DNA from: Flavobacterium sp.
Lineage (GTDB): Bacteria; Bacteroidota; Bacteroidia; Flavobacteriales; Flavobacteriaceae
DNA: 64,000 nt
Direction: 5' to 3'
Assembly (NCBI GenBank): GCA_027484725.1
Contig: JAIXSK010000026.1
Span: forward strand, 18,533 to 82,532
The notes below the pieces were generated by a model, which worked only from the letters and a program-made list of their open reading frames with translations, searched no databases and was not told the origin of the DNA. Shown in pieces: positions 52,942 to 63,400 of the stretch (the first letter of the stretch is position 1; each line of letters begins with the position of its first letter). A program made the position numbers and the translations under genes.

Positions 52942-53580
52942 TTAAAACGGTACGGCATCAACTGCCACGTTGTCAAATCGGTTGTTTCCGGAGGCTCCTG
53001 AGGCAGTTGGCCCTTCAAAATTGATTTTAACTTTGAAGTTCGCATTGTTATTTACCGCAGGAATAGAACTAAAATCTAATTGCAACAAACTGCTGCTTGG
53101 ATCATCAACCGGATTAAAACTGCGCACGGTTAAACCATCGGTGATATAATCTGAACCATTTACTGTATATGAAAAAATCTGACTGGCCGCACCCGATGAA
53201 GTTTTGGCAGTAGCATAACTCAAAACCACTTTTTTGAAGCCTGTTGTAGGCAACTCTAAAATCAGACTGCGGGTGTTGCTGGGGTTTCTGGCTCTGAGAC
53301 CGCTTCCGGCTTCTTCAGATTTTCGCAAGTTAACATCATAGCCGGGGCTAAAAACATCCATGTACCCAGCGCCACTTCCTGGATATGAAATTTTAGCCAA
53401 GGCTTTGGTCGCTTGATAATCGGGCAAAACCTCTGTAACGGTTCCGGATATTGAATTAAAATTCCAAAAGTAAATCAATTCACTTGCCGGATCTAACTTT
53501 TGCTCAGCAATGGCGATGTCACGATCCGTTGTACAGCCAAAAAGGCTTGAAAAACAAATCAAATAAAGCAGTTTTTTCAT
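52942..53580 (-). CDS. Lipoprotein with choice-of-anchor-type domain
   Basis: About 212 residues from the ATG at 53580. Lipobox SSLFGC; then a beta-sandwich about 35-212 with the segments LDFSSIPAVNNNANFKVKINFEGP and NRFDNVAVDAVP. The NNNANF...RFDNV pair recurs in the large T9SS protein on the opposite strand, so the two share a domain. Head of the operon with the phytase-like propeller and porin. Its promoter holds the third 11-bp repeat array. Confidence 0.8.
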   Translation of the reverse strand: MKKLLYLICFSSLFGCTTDRDIAIAEQKLDPASELIYFWNFNSISGTVTEVLPDYQATKALAKISYPGSGAGYMDVFSPGYDVNLRKSEEAGSGLRARNPSNTRSLILELPTTGFKKVVLSYATAKTSSGAASQIFSYTVNGSDYITDGLTVRSFNPVDDPSSSLLQLDFSSIPAVNNNANFKVKINFEGPTASGASGNNRFDNVAVDAVPF

Positions 53581-53598
53581 AATGCAATGATTTGCCCA

Positions 53599-53677
53599 CA
53601 AAGCTAGAAATCACATAGTGCGCAGGGGTTAACCCGATGTTATCAGATTGTGAAATAGAACCGAAAGATTCTTTACG
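53599..53677 (-). promoter_or_regulatory. Candidate Pho-box array 3 and promoter of the porin operon
   Basis: Minus-strand hexamers at 11-bp steps: CGTAAA, TTTCGG, TTTCAC, GATAAC, GTTAAC; the last ends exactly 21 bp before TAGCTTTG (53599-53606), a perfect TAnnTTTG. The two most upstream units are weak. The register is identical to the arrays at 25751 and 28699. Confidence 0.65.
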
Positions 53678-53864
53678 ATTTATATACTTTTTTTTAACCT
53701 GTTTTAAAGCATCTAGAACACCAAACCACCTCTTTTTGTTGATTTTACAGACAAAAAAAGCTGTGTTAAATTATTGTTTCCGCAACTCACTGAAGGTCTT
53801 GCAACTAAAGATTAATTTCATTGAACCTTAACCTTTACAAAAAGTGCATTGGCTTGTTCAAAGA

Positions 53865-53872
53865 TAATTTTG
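53865..53872 (+). promoter_or_regulatory. -7 box of the 53927 gene promoter
   Basis: TAATTTTG, perfect TAnnTTTG, 54 bp before the ATG. The 11-bp array is absent in its register, so it is not expected to join the same regulon. The 346-bp gap between divergent genes (53581-53926) otherwise holds only array 3. Confidence 0.55.
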
Positions 53873-53926
53873 TAAACAAATAACAAAAGGGTTACAGCAA
53901 ATTGCAACAACCTAAAAAACAAGCAC

Positions 53927-56900
53927 ATGAAAACAAAATTATTCAATGCAGACACATGGTTTTTACTGATTTTGTGTTGCGCTTTGAGCATTTTTAAAAG
54001 CAATGCCCAAACTGTTATATCCTCGTGGACTTTTGATCCTTTACAAGGTGCGGTGGCCAATCCGACAGCTAACATTGGAGCCGGAACTTCAGCGGTTATC
54101 AATCCTAATTTTACAACCGAATTAATCACTCCGGGTTCCGCCACCGGAATGGATGCTAGTACCGGTGCTGGTTGTGGAGCACAAAACGGCGTGAATGCTT
54201 GGGCGTTGAATCCGTTTGATCCGGGAACCAGCAACGAAAGCAACGGAGTTCAGTTCAACACCAGTACGTTTGGATATCAAAATATCTTTTTTACCTGGGA
54301 TCAACGTTGGTCCAACACTTCGGCCAATACCATTCGTTTACAATATACTTTAGACGGAAGTACTTGGACGCCTTTTGTTATGTCAGTGGCCAATACAACT
54401 TTTTGCAACGGCTCGATTAATGGCAACGGTTGCTTTGAAACCAATACTACAGGTGATCAATACCGAAGAATCCGCGTGGATTTTTCCGGCATCAGCGGCG
54501 CCAACAACAATGCTAATTTTGGTGTGCGAATTCTGGCTGCTTATTACCAGTTTACTACTGAATTCCGGCAAACGTCCATCCCGACTTTGGTGGCCAATCC
54601 GTTGGGAACTTGGCGTTTTGACAACGTCTCTTTTTCGGGCACTTTGAATCCCGGGCCAACTGCATCGGCCATAACCGGAACAGCAACGATTTGCAACGGT
54701 TCATCAACCAATTTGGCGGTGAACATCACCGGGGGTACCGGACCATTTACCTTAATATACTCTGATGGAAGCACTAATTTTACAGTTAACAATTACGCCA
54801 GCGGAAGCCCAATATCGGTAAATCCGACTACCACCAAAAGCTACACCATTGTATCGGTAACCAATGCCAACGGACAACCGGGTACCAACAATACTGGGAC
54901 GGCTACAGTCACGGTCAAAGTAAAACCAACTGTTGCACTAAGCAGTGGTTCTGCTTGTACGGCCGTTTCATTTAATCTCAACACACTTATTTCATCAGCC
55001 GGAAATCCAACCGGAGGAACGGGTTTCTTTTCTAGAGCTTCAAGTCCTGCAACACCGATTGCATCGCCAACAGCTTACACCGGCGGAACCATACCCGATT
55101 TAATTTATACTTATACCTTTAACGGATGCCCCACCGTGAGCAATACGGTAACTTTTACCCGAAATACAGTTCCTGTAATTACTACCCAACCCAGTGGTGC
55201 GCAAACCGTTTGTCAAGGAACTGCCTTTTCTGCTATTAATATTGCTGCAAGTGGCGCTACTTCTTATCAGTGGTATTATAATTCGTCAGCGACTTTTACA
55301 GGAGCTACCACCATTCCGCTGAGCAACACAACTTCATACACTCCGCCTTCGACATCGGCTTATGGTCCGAGATATTTTGCTGTTAGAGCCACCAATACTT
55401 GCGGTGGTGTCAACAGTACTGCTTGGGCGGGTCCGTTTTATGTATTGGCGCCTACGGTAGCCGGAACCGTTTCGGGTACACAAACTTTGTGTGCTGATGG
55501 ATTGATTAGTTCGGCTTTAACACTCTCCGGAAATACAGGTTCGGTGGTCAAATGGCAAACCGCCGATGATGCCGCCTTTACAACCAATGTAACCGATATT
55601 ACTTTGAATTCAACCACTTTAACTCCTGCCAATTTAGGCATCGTAACACAAACCATTTACGTGCGTGCGGCGGTTCAAAACGGAAGTTGTTTGCTGGCCT
55701 ACACCGCACCTATCCAAATTTTGATGGACGAAACGATATGGAACGGGAGCTGGAGTTCTGGCGCACCCAGCAGTTCTAAGCGTGTCATTTTTGATGCCGA
55801 CTATAGTTCAATAGCTGATATGAGTGCTTGTTCTGTGGTGGTTCGGTCCGGAAATGTGGCTTTTAATTCAAACCACACCCTGAATATTACCAACGAACTC
55901 AAAGTGACCGGAGGAACACTCACTTTCGAAAACAACGCTTCATTAGTACAAGTCAACAATGTAGCCAACACCGGAAATATCACGTACAAAAGAGATACAA
56001 CTCCGGTACGAAGATATGATTACACCTATTGGTCATCTCCGGTTGATGCCCAAATCATGGCTGTATTTTCACCTTTAACCATGTCTGATAAATATTATTG
56101 GTTTAATCCCAGTATCTATAATTGGGAAAATGTGACTGCTCCTGCATTAACCCCAATGGATATTGCCAAAGGATACATCATCCGAGCTCCGCAGAATTTT
56201 GACCCAGTAACAACGGCTGTTTTTCACGGCTCTTTTTACGGCAAACCCAACAACGGAAACTACAGCATCAATGTAACTTATACCGACTCTACCCATGATT
56301 TGAATTGCCTGGGTAATCCATATCCGAGCGCCCTTAAAGCCGATGATTTTATCTTGGCCAATCCGAGTGTTTTTGGAAGCGGAACTACCCTTTATTTCTG
56401 GACACACAATACACCCATTACCAATAGCAACTATGTTTTTAGTGACTATGCCGCTTATAATTTTACCGGAAGCACCGGAACAGGGACCGGAGTGCCGGGT
56501 GCCAACAACCTGGCTCCAAACGGATATATAGCCGCCGGACAAGCTTTTATGATTAAGGCTATTGCCAGTGGTGCGGCGCAGTTCAACAACAGCATGCGCG
56601 TGGCTTCAAACAACGATCGTTTTTACCGAAATCAAAGTTTGAATTCAGAAAAGCACCGCATTTGGCTTAACTTAACCGACAGTCAAAACAACTACCAACA
56701 ACTGTTAATTGGCTATGTGCAAAACGCAACCAATCAATATGAACCTGCCTATGATGGTTTGCTGCTCGAAGCGGGGAATTCTTTGAGTTTTTATTCTAAA
56801 ACAGACACTTACAAACTCAGCATCCAAGGAAAATCTTTGCCTTTTGATTTGCAAGATACCGTTGTTTTGGGCTGCAGGATTTCAACAGCCGGAACTTATC

Positions 56901-57319
56901 AGATTTCACTGGCGCAATGGGATGGGCTATTTGAAAACCAAGGAGTCTACTTAGAAGATAAATCTTTGGGAATTTTACACAATTTAAAGGATTCAAGTTA
57001 CCCATTTTCATCGCTTGCCGGAAGTTTTGACGACCGATTTGTGATTCACTACACCCAACCAAGTTTAGGAATTGTTAAGCAAGAGCCTTCAACAGATTCT
57101 ATTTGGGTATTCCAAGAGCAAAATCAGATAAAAATAGAGCTCGGAAACCAACGCATCAAACAAATAAAAATTTACGATGTGGCCGGTAGAATTGTATTTG
57201 ATCAGAGGGGTATAACCACTTCTAAATATACCCTCACAAAGCCAGATATGAACGGGCTTTTACTGATTGAAATTACCGATGAAAACAACAAAATACACTT
57301 CAAAAAATGGATGCAATAA
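53927..57319 (+). CDS. Large secreted multi-domain protein with T9SS sorting domain
   Basis: 1130 residues. Signal peptide about 1-27 (FLLILCCALSIFKSNAQ). N-terminal beta-sandwich about 28-235 with the NNNANFGVRI...RFDNVSFS pair shared with the lipoprotein on the other strand. Next, Ig-like/SprB-type repeats from about 240 to 600 (GTATICNGSSTNLAVNITGGTGPFTLIYSDG and others), a segment with YWSSPV and NPSIYNWENV, and a degenerate C-terminal T9SS domain ending FKKWMQ (IKIYDVAGRIVF, LTKPDMNGLLLIEI). An exported surface or matrix protein, possibly an adhesin. The terminal sorting sequence departs from the Lys-rich norm. Confidence 0.8.
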   Translation: MKTKLFNADTWFLLILCCALSIFKSNAQTVISSWTFDPLQGAVANPTANIGAGTSAVINPNFTTELITPGSATGMDASTGAGCGAQNGVNAWALNPFDPGTSNESNGVQFNTSTFGYQNIFFTWDQRWSNTSANTIRLQYTLDGSTWTPFVMSVANTTFCNGSINGNGCFETNTTGDQYRRIRVDFSGISGANNNANFGVRILAAYYQFTTEFRQTSIPTLVANPLGTWRFDNVSFSGTLNPGPTASAITGTATICNGSSTNLAVNITGGTGPFTLIYSDGSTNFTVNNYASGSPISVNPTTTKSYTIVSVTNANGQPGTNNTGTATVTVKVKPTVALSSGSACTAVSFNLNTLISSAGNPTGGTGFFSRASSPATPIASPTAYTGGTIPDLIYTYTFNGCPTVSNTVTFTRNTVPVITTQPSGAQTVCQGTAFSAINIAASGATSYQWYYNSSATFTGATTIPLSNTTSYTPPSTSAYGPRYFAVRATNTCGGVNSTAWAGPFYVLAPTVAGTVSGTQTLCADGLISSALTLSGNTGSVVKWQTADDAAFTTNVTDITLNSTTLTPANLGIVTQTIYVRAAVQNGSCLLAYTAPIQILMDETIWNGSWSSGAPSSSKRVIFDADYSSIADMSACSVVVRSGNVAFNSNHTLNITNELKVTGGTLTFENNASLVQVNNVANTGNITYKRDTTPVRRYDYTYWSSPVDAQIMAVFSPLTMSDKYYWFNPSIYNWENVTAPALTPMDIAKGYIIRAPQNFDPVTTAVFHGSFYGKPNNGNYSINVTYTDSTHDLNCLGNPYPSALKADDFILANPSVFGSGTTLYFWTHNTPITNSNYVFSDYAAYNFTGSTGTGTGVPGANNLAPNGYIAAGQAFMIKAIASGAAQFNNSMRVASNNDRFYRNQSLNSEKHRIWLNLTDSQNNYQQLLIGYVQNATNQYEPAYDGLLLEAGNSLSFYSKTDTYKLSIQGKSLPFDLQDTVVLGCRISTAGTYQISLAQWDGLFENQGVYLEDKSLGILHNLKDSSYPFSSLAGSFDDRFVIHYTQPSLGIVKQEPSTDSIWVFQEQNQIKIELGNQRIKQIKIYDVAGRIVFDQRGITTSKYTLTKPDMNGLLLIEITDENNKIHFKKWMQ

Positions 57320-57395
57320 AATCTTAAATCATTGATTATCTGCCCTAAAAAACATACAAAAACAGGCGCTAAATCAGTTCGGTTTTATTAATGCA

Positions 57396-57431
57396 TTGAT
57401 AACTTTTACTTGATAACATTCTCTTAGTAAC
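57396..57431 (+). repeat. Three near-identical octamers at 14-bp spacing
   Basis: TTGATAAC (57396), TTGATAAC (57410) and TTAGTAAC (57424), each 14 bp from the next, 43-78 bp before the ATG of the giant adhesin gene. They resemble the GATAAC half-sites of the Pho arrays but the period differs, and no clear TAnnTTTG follows (TAAATTTA at 57436-57443 is the nearest). The remaining 57320-57395 bases show nothing further. Confidence 0.45.
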
Positions 57432-57473
57432 CCAATAAATTTATTTCCAAAACAATTAATAATTAACTTAAAA

Positions 57474-60400
57474 ATGAAATCAACTTTACACCCTTTGAAA
57501 GGTATCGGTTCTTTGGTTTTTTCTAACCCAAGCCAGAGAACATCCTTTCAAAATCGATTTGCTAAAGCATCCGGATTTTCATCATCCGGTTGGGCTTTTC
57601 TTTTTTTGTTGTTGACCCTTTTTGTGGGCAACATTCAAAAAGGTTTCTCACAGACAACCTTGTCGGCAGGTGATGCCGCCATTGTAGGTTTTAACTCAGC
57701 CAATCCAGACAAAATTGCTATTATCTTGCTCAAAGATATCAGCGCAGGTACCGTTATTAATATTACCGATAACGGATTTACAGCTGGTGCCACCGGTAGA
57801 ACCGGAGAAGGTTTTTTAACCTACACAGCTCCCGCTGCTCAAACGGCAGGAACCGTCCTTACTTGGACCAACGGACAATCTATTACCGGAACCGGTTGGA
57901 GCAGTAACAACCCCACCAACTTTGCACTCAACGGAAGTGGTGATCAGTTGTTCTTGTTTCAAGGACCTACGGCCAATTGGGCGTCTCAATCGGGAATTAC
58001 CTTGATTTTTGGCGGCAATTTCGGCACTGCACTTTCTGCTACTTCAGCCGCTGCCAATACGGTCCAACCCACCGCTTTAACTGGGAACAACTTCTTGAAT
58101 TTACCTACAACAACCAATGCCAACGGCTATTTTGCCAACGGTAACACAGCCGCCACAAACGTGACTATTTCAGACACAGCGGCCAATGTCTTGGCGTTGA
58201 TTGCCAACAGCACTAAATGGTTCGGAACTTCAGGATCCGCATCTACTTTTCCAACCTATAACATTACTTTATCTGGGCCTAAAATTACAGTAACCGGAAC
58301 ACCTTTATCAGCAGTTTCAACTACCTATGGTACCGCCTCGGCTACGCCCACAACATTTACGGTTGCAGGTACACAACTCAACAGCAATGATTTGGTCATT
58401 ACTGCTCCGGCAGGTTATGAAATTTCTCAGACGGCACCAGGAACATCGGGTTATGCCAGTTCTTTAACCATTGTACCAAGTTCAGGTACTGTAAGCGCTA
58501 CTACTATATATGTTCGATTGGCCGCTACCACTACCGTTGGAACTTACTCAGGAAACATCAGCTGTGTCTCGGCTCCGGCCACCCAAGTGAACGTAGCCAC
58601 TGCAGCGAGTAGTGTTACTCCTTTAACGCTGACTATTAGTGGAGCTACGGCACAAGATAAAACTTATGACAGAACCACCACAGCCACCATTACCGGAGCT
58701 ACAGCTTCAGGAACGGTAAATGGAGACATCATCACCGTTCAAGGCGGCGGAACTTTTGACAATTTTAATGTTGGAAACAACAAATCAGTCACTGCTGCTT
58801 TGACCTTAAACGGGACAAATGCTTCCAGCTATACTTTTTCACAACCTACTGGTTTAACGGCCAACATCACCCCAAAAAATTTAACGATTTCAGGTGCGGT
58901 TGCGCAAAATAAAATATACGATGGCAATACCAATGCTATCCTTTCAGGCACATTGACCGGGGTAATCTCGCCCGATGACGTGAGCTTAAATGCCAGTGCC
59001 GCTTTTGACACTTTCTTGGCCGGTGACGGAATCAACGTTACCTCATTTTCAACCTTGGCGGGTGCTCAAGCCACCAACTATGAATTGGTTCAACCTACGG
59101 GTTTAACAGCCAACATTACACCAAAAGCTTTGACAATTGTCGGAGCCGTTGCACAAAACAAAACGTATGACGGAACCACTACAGCCATCATTACCGGTAC
59201 ACTTTCAGGGGTTGTTATTCCTGATGATGTTGACGTAATTTTGTCTGGAGAATTTGCCAGCGCAAGTGTAGGTGTAAATATTCCGGTTACTTCTACTTCT
59301 ACTTTGATTGGTGCTGATATCGCCAACTATACCCTAACCCAACCTATAGGTTTAACCGCCAACATAGGTTCAGCTCCCCTATTGCCGCAAACCATTACTT
59401 TTGATTCTTTGAGCGATGTGGTTTATGGCTCAACCGATTTTGATTTAACGGCAACCTCAGATTCTGGTTTAGCAGTTACTTATGCTTCATCAGACACCGC
59501 TGTTGCTACCATTGTTCCGGGTGTTGCGCCTGATACTTATCGCGTGCATATAGTTAGTGCCGGATTTGTCTACATCACGGCCAGTCAAAGTGGTGATTCA
59601 GTATATGATTCAGCGATACCCGTGGTTCAAGGATTGAATATTACACCAAAAGAAATTACCGTCAATGCTACTGCTTCAGATAAGGTATACGACCGAACTG
59701 ATGCTGCACAAGTAACCGGAACCCTCAACGACGTGGTTGGTTCAGACGATGTGACTTTTGTTGGTTCTGGATTTTTTGAAACCTTTGCTGCTGGAAACAA
59801 CATCAATGTGATTTCAACTTCTGTACTGAGCGGTGCACAAGCGGGTAACTATACTTTAATTCAACCTACCCTTACTGCTAATATTACGCCTTTAACTTTA
59901 ACTGTAATTGGCGCTTCGGTTTCTGATAAAGTTTATGACGGAAATAATTCAGCCACCATCAACGGAGCAACTTTACAAGGAGTGATTAGTCCGGATATCG
60001 TAAACGTAAGTGGTAACGGAACATTTGACAGTGTTAATGTGGGCAACGGAATTTCTGTGGGTACACAACTTACTTTAAATGGTGCCGATGCTGCCAACTA
60101 CAGCCTAACACAACCTAGCGGTTTGAGTGGCAACATTACACCATTGGCACTAACCATCAGTGGTCTTTCAGGTGTTTCACGCGTTTATGACAGAACCACC
60201 GCTGCAACTTTGAGCGGCACTGCAACTTTGAATGGTGTAATCGGAACAGATGATGTTGCGATATCAGGTACACCTTCAGCTTCATTTGCCAGCAAAACGG
60301 TAGGTACCAACAAACTGATTACCGTAACCGGTTATACACTCAGCGGAGCGCAAGCAGGCAATTACTCTTTGACCCAACCTGCCGGGCTTGTGGCCGATGT

Positions 60401-63400
60401 TACGCCGTTTTCTCTGACTATTTTCTCACCGGCAGCAGCCAGCAAACAATATGACGGTACTACTGCAGCTACAATTTCGGGAACCCTCATTGGAACTTTA
60501 GGAACTGACATAGTTACACTTGTCGGAACCGGAGTTTTTGCCTCGGCTGAAGTCGGAAACAATATTGCCGTTACATCCACAGCTACCTTAGCCGGAGCAG
60601 ACGGAGCCAACTACATCATCAATCCGCAACCTACCGGATTAACCGCCAATATTACAACTGCTCCTAGCGTATTGGCTTCACAAGATTTTGAAGTAGTTCC
60701 GGCTACACCAACTTTGACTTTCACTACTTCAGATATCGGAACTCCGGGAACCAACACCGGTTTTAGCTCTGGTCAATCCGGAAACTCAAGCAATGATGCT
60801 CCTGCTACAACCAATTTGTTCGCATCGGGTGCCAGAGGTTACCGTGTGCAAGGACCTGCCTCAGGCTCGTTGAATACCGGTAGAGTTTTTACTTTTGCAA
60901 CGGTTGATGCTTCATCGTATACCAATATTCAAGCTTCGTTTAGAATTGCCGGAATGTCATTGGGATCTAGCGGAAACGGAATGGACAACGCTACAGGAAC
61001 TACCATTTTAGGTGCAAGCACCCCTATTGACTTTGCTTTGATTGAAGTGAGTCCTGACGGAGGTACCACCTGGTACAAACAAGCCGTGGTAAGCACCACC
61101 AGTTCAAACGTTCGTTGGTCATTTGCACCTACAGGATCAGGAACTAAAGTATATGCTGCCAACGATTTATATACCAATTTCACCACCACCGGAACCGGAA
61201 CCATTACTTCGGGCAGTTCGGCCATCACAACCGCTACGGTTACTTCATTGCCATCGGTAGCCAACCTCAAAATCCGTATTACCCTTGAGTGTAACTCAGC
61301 CAACGAATCATGGATTTTAGATGATGTCAACTTAACCGGAATTCTCGGTGCTCCGTGCACAACTCCTGATGAAGTATCGTCACTAGCGGCCACCAACGGC
61401 AGCGGACAATCGGTTGTGAGTTGGAACTACGGAGATTGTTATGATCAAGCGCTTGTGATTGCTTCAACTTCTGCTTTTAGCAGCGAAATTCCAACAGGTG
61501 ACGGTAGTGCATATACGGTGAACTCATCAAGCTTTACCGATGCAACCAACAGCACCTTTGACGGCGGTGTCATCGTATACAAAGGTTCTTTGAGCAATGC
61601 TACCATTACTTCATTGACCAACGGAACCACTTATAACTTTAAAGTTTTTGTACGCAAAGGAACCAACTGGACCAACGGTGTGGTTACTTCAGCAACTCCG
61701 GTTGAGGCTAGATATTACTGGGATGCTGATGGTGCTGCTAGCTCAGCCACTGGAGGAACCGGTACTTGGGATAACTCGGCCACCAGCAATTGGAGAACAC
61801 CAAACACAACCGGTTCATTGGTGCCATGGGTAACCAACACGACTCCTTTGAATGCAACTATTGCCGGAAATGCGGGAACCATTAGCATTGCCGCCGGAAC
61901 AACTTTTGCGGCTACAGCACCTAATTTGAATATAGATACCAACGGATATACATTGGCTACCGGAAGCGGAACAATTGTTTTACCAGCCGTGAATACCCTC
62001 TTAGCAGATAATGTTAACTTGACTTTGGCTCCAAATGTCAACACAACAATTCCTGCCAGCGGAACCATCAGTATCGGAAATGTATCAGGCGGAACTGGTG
62101 CTGGTATTACATTGACTTCAGCACAAAGTATTACCGCTGTAGCACAAAGAATCAATTTATCAAGAACCAATGCAGTTCTTTCAGTGCCGGTGACCATTAC
62201 TTCAGCCGGCGGTACCGGAACAGCTTCAATTGCACCTATTGTAGCTACTGCAGTAGGAACCAGTTTAAGCAGCAATGCCAACATCGTCAACAACTCGGCC
62301 ATCAAAACCGGATTGGGCGCTACCAGCGGATTTGATTTGACCGTTAATAGCGTCATCAGCGGTTCAGCTGATTTGATGTTTGCTGCCGGAGCTTCAGGAG
62401 GCGCCGGAACCATTACTTTGAATGCAGCCAACACTTATACGGGTGCTACCTTATTCAACGCTGCTACCAGCGGAAGAATCAAACTGGGCATCAACAATGC
62501 CTTCCCAACCACAACACAAGTTACCATGGGTTATTCAACCAGCAACGGTGGAACCCTTGACTTGAACGGTTTCAACCAAACCTTTGCTTCACTCAACAGC
62601 GGTGTAGGAGGCGGTTCTATTTTGAACAATGCAACAGCTACCGATGCTACTTTAACTATAGACGGAACTGTGGCCAGCAATTTTGGTTTGGCCATTACAG
62701 ACGGAACAAGCAAAGTGGCGCTTCAAAAATCAGGAAGCAGCACTCTTACTCTTTCATCGGTATTAAACTCTTATACCGGAGGTACTACTTTAACCGACGG
62801 TGTACTACAATTGGGCAACAGTGGTGTTTTGGCCAACTCTGGCGCCTTGATTTTCAACGGAGGAACGATCAATACAGGCGGATTCTCTGAAACTGTGGGC
62901 ACTTTGAATTTAGCTTCTACCGGAACCATTGTTTTGGGCAACACCAATCACACCTTGACTTTTGCCAACAGCAGTGCTGTAAATTGGTCTGGTTCAGCAC
63001 TTACCGTATCAGGTTGGAACGGAACTGCAGGTCAATCAAACACCACCGGTCCTAAAATTCAAGTAGGTGTGGGCGGACTCACATCGGCTCAATTAGCCAA
63101 AATTACTTTTGCCGGTTTTGCGGGTACTCCTATTATATTACCTTCAGGTGAATTGGTTCCGGCTGGGCCAACTTTATCATTGACTAGTGGTGCAACAGAG
63201 CACGGAACTGTGTGTGTGAATGCTTCTGCAACCACTGTTCAATATACTTTGAACAATGCCGGGGCTACAGCTTCAGACGTAACCATCACTTCTGACAACG
63301 CTGAATTTGTTGTCAGCAATGCAGCTACTGTTATCAACGGAGCTTCTACCGCTACTTTTGAGGTTACCTTCACGCCTGCTCAAGACGGTGTTCGAAATGC

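Noticed and set aside
53818..54243. Minus-strand open frame of 141 codons across the promoter and start of the 53927 gene
   Set aside because: It overlaps the signal peptide and promoter of a well supported gene and has no export or domain features.
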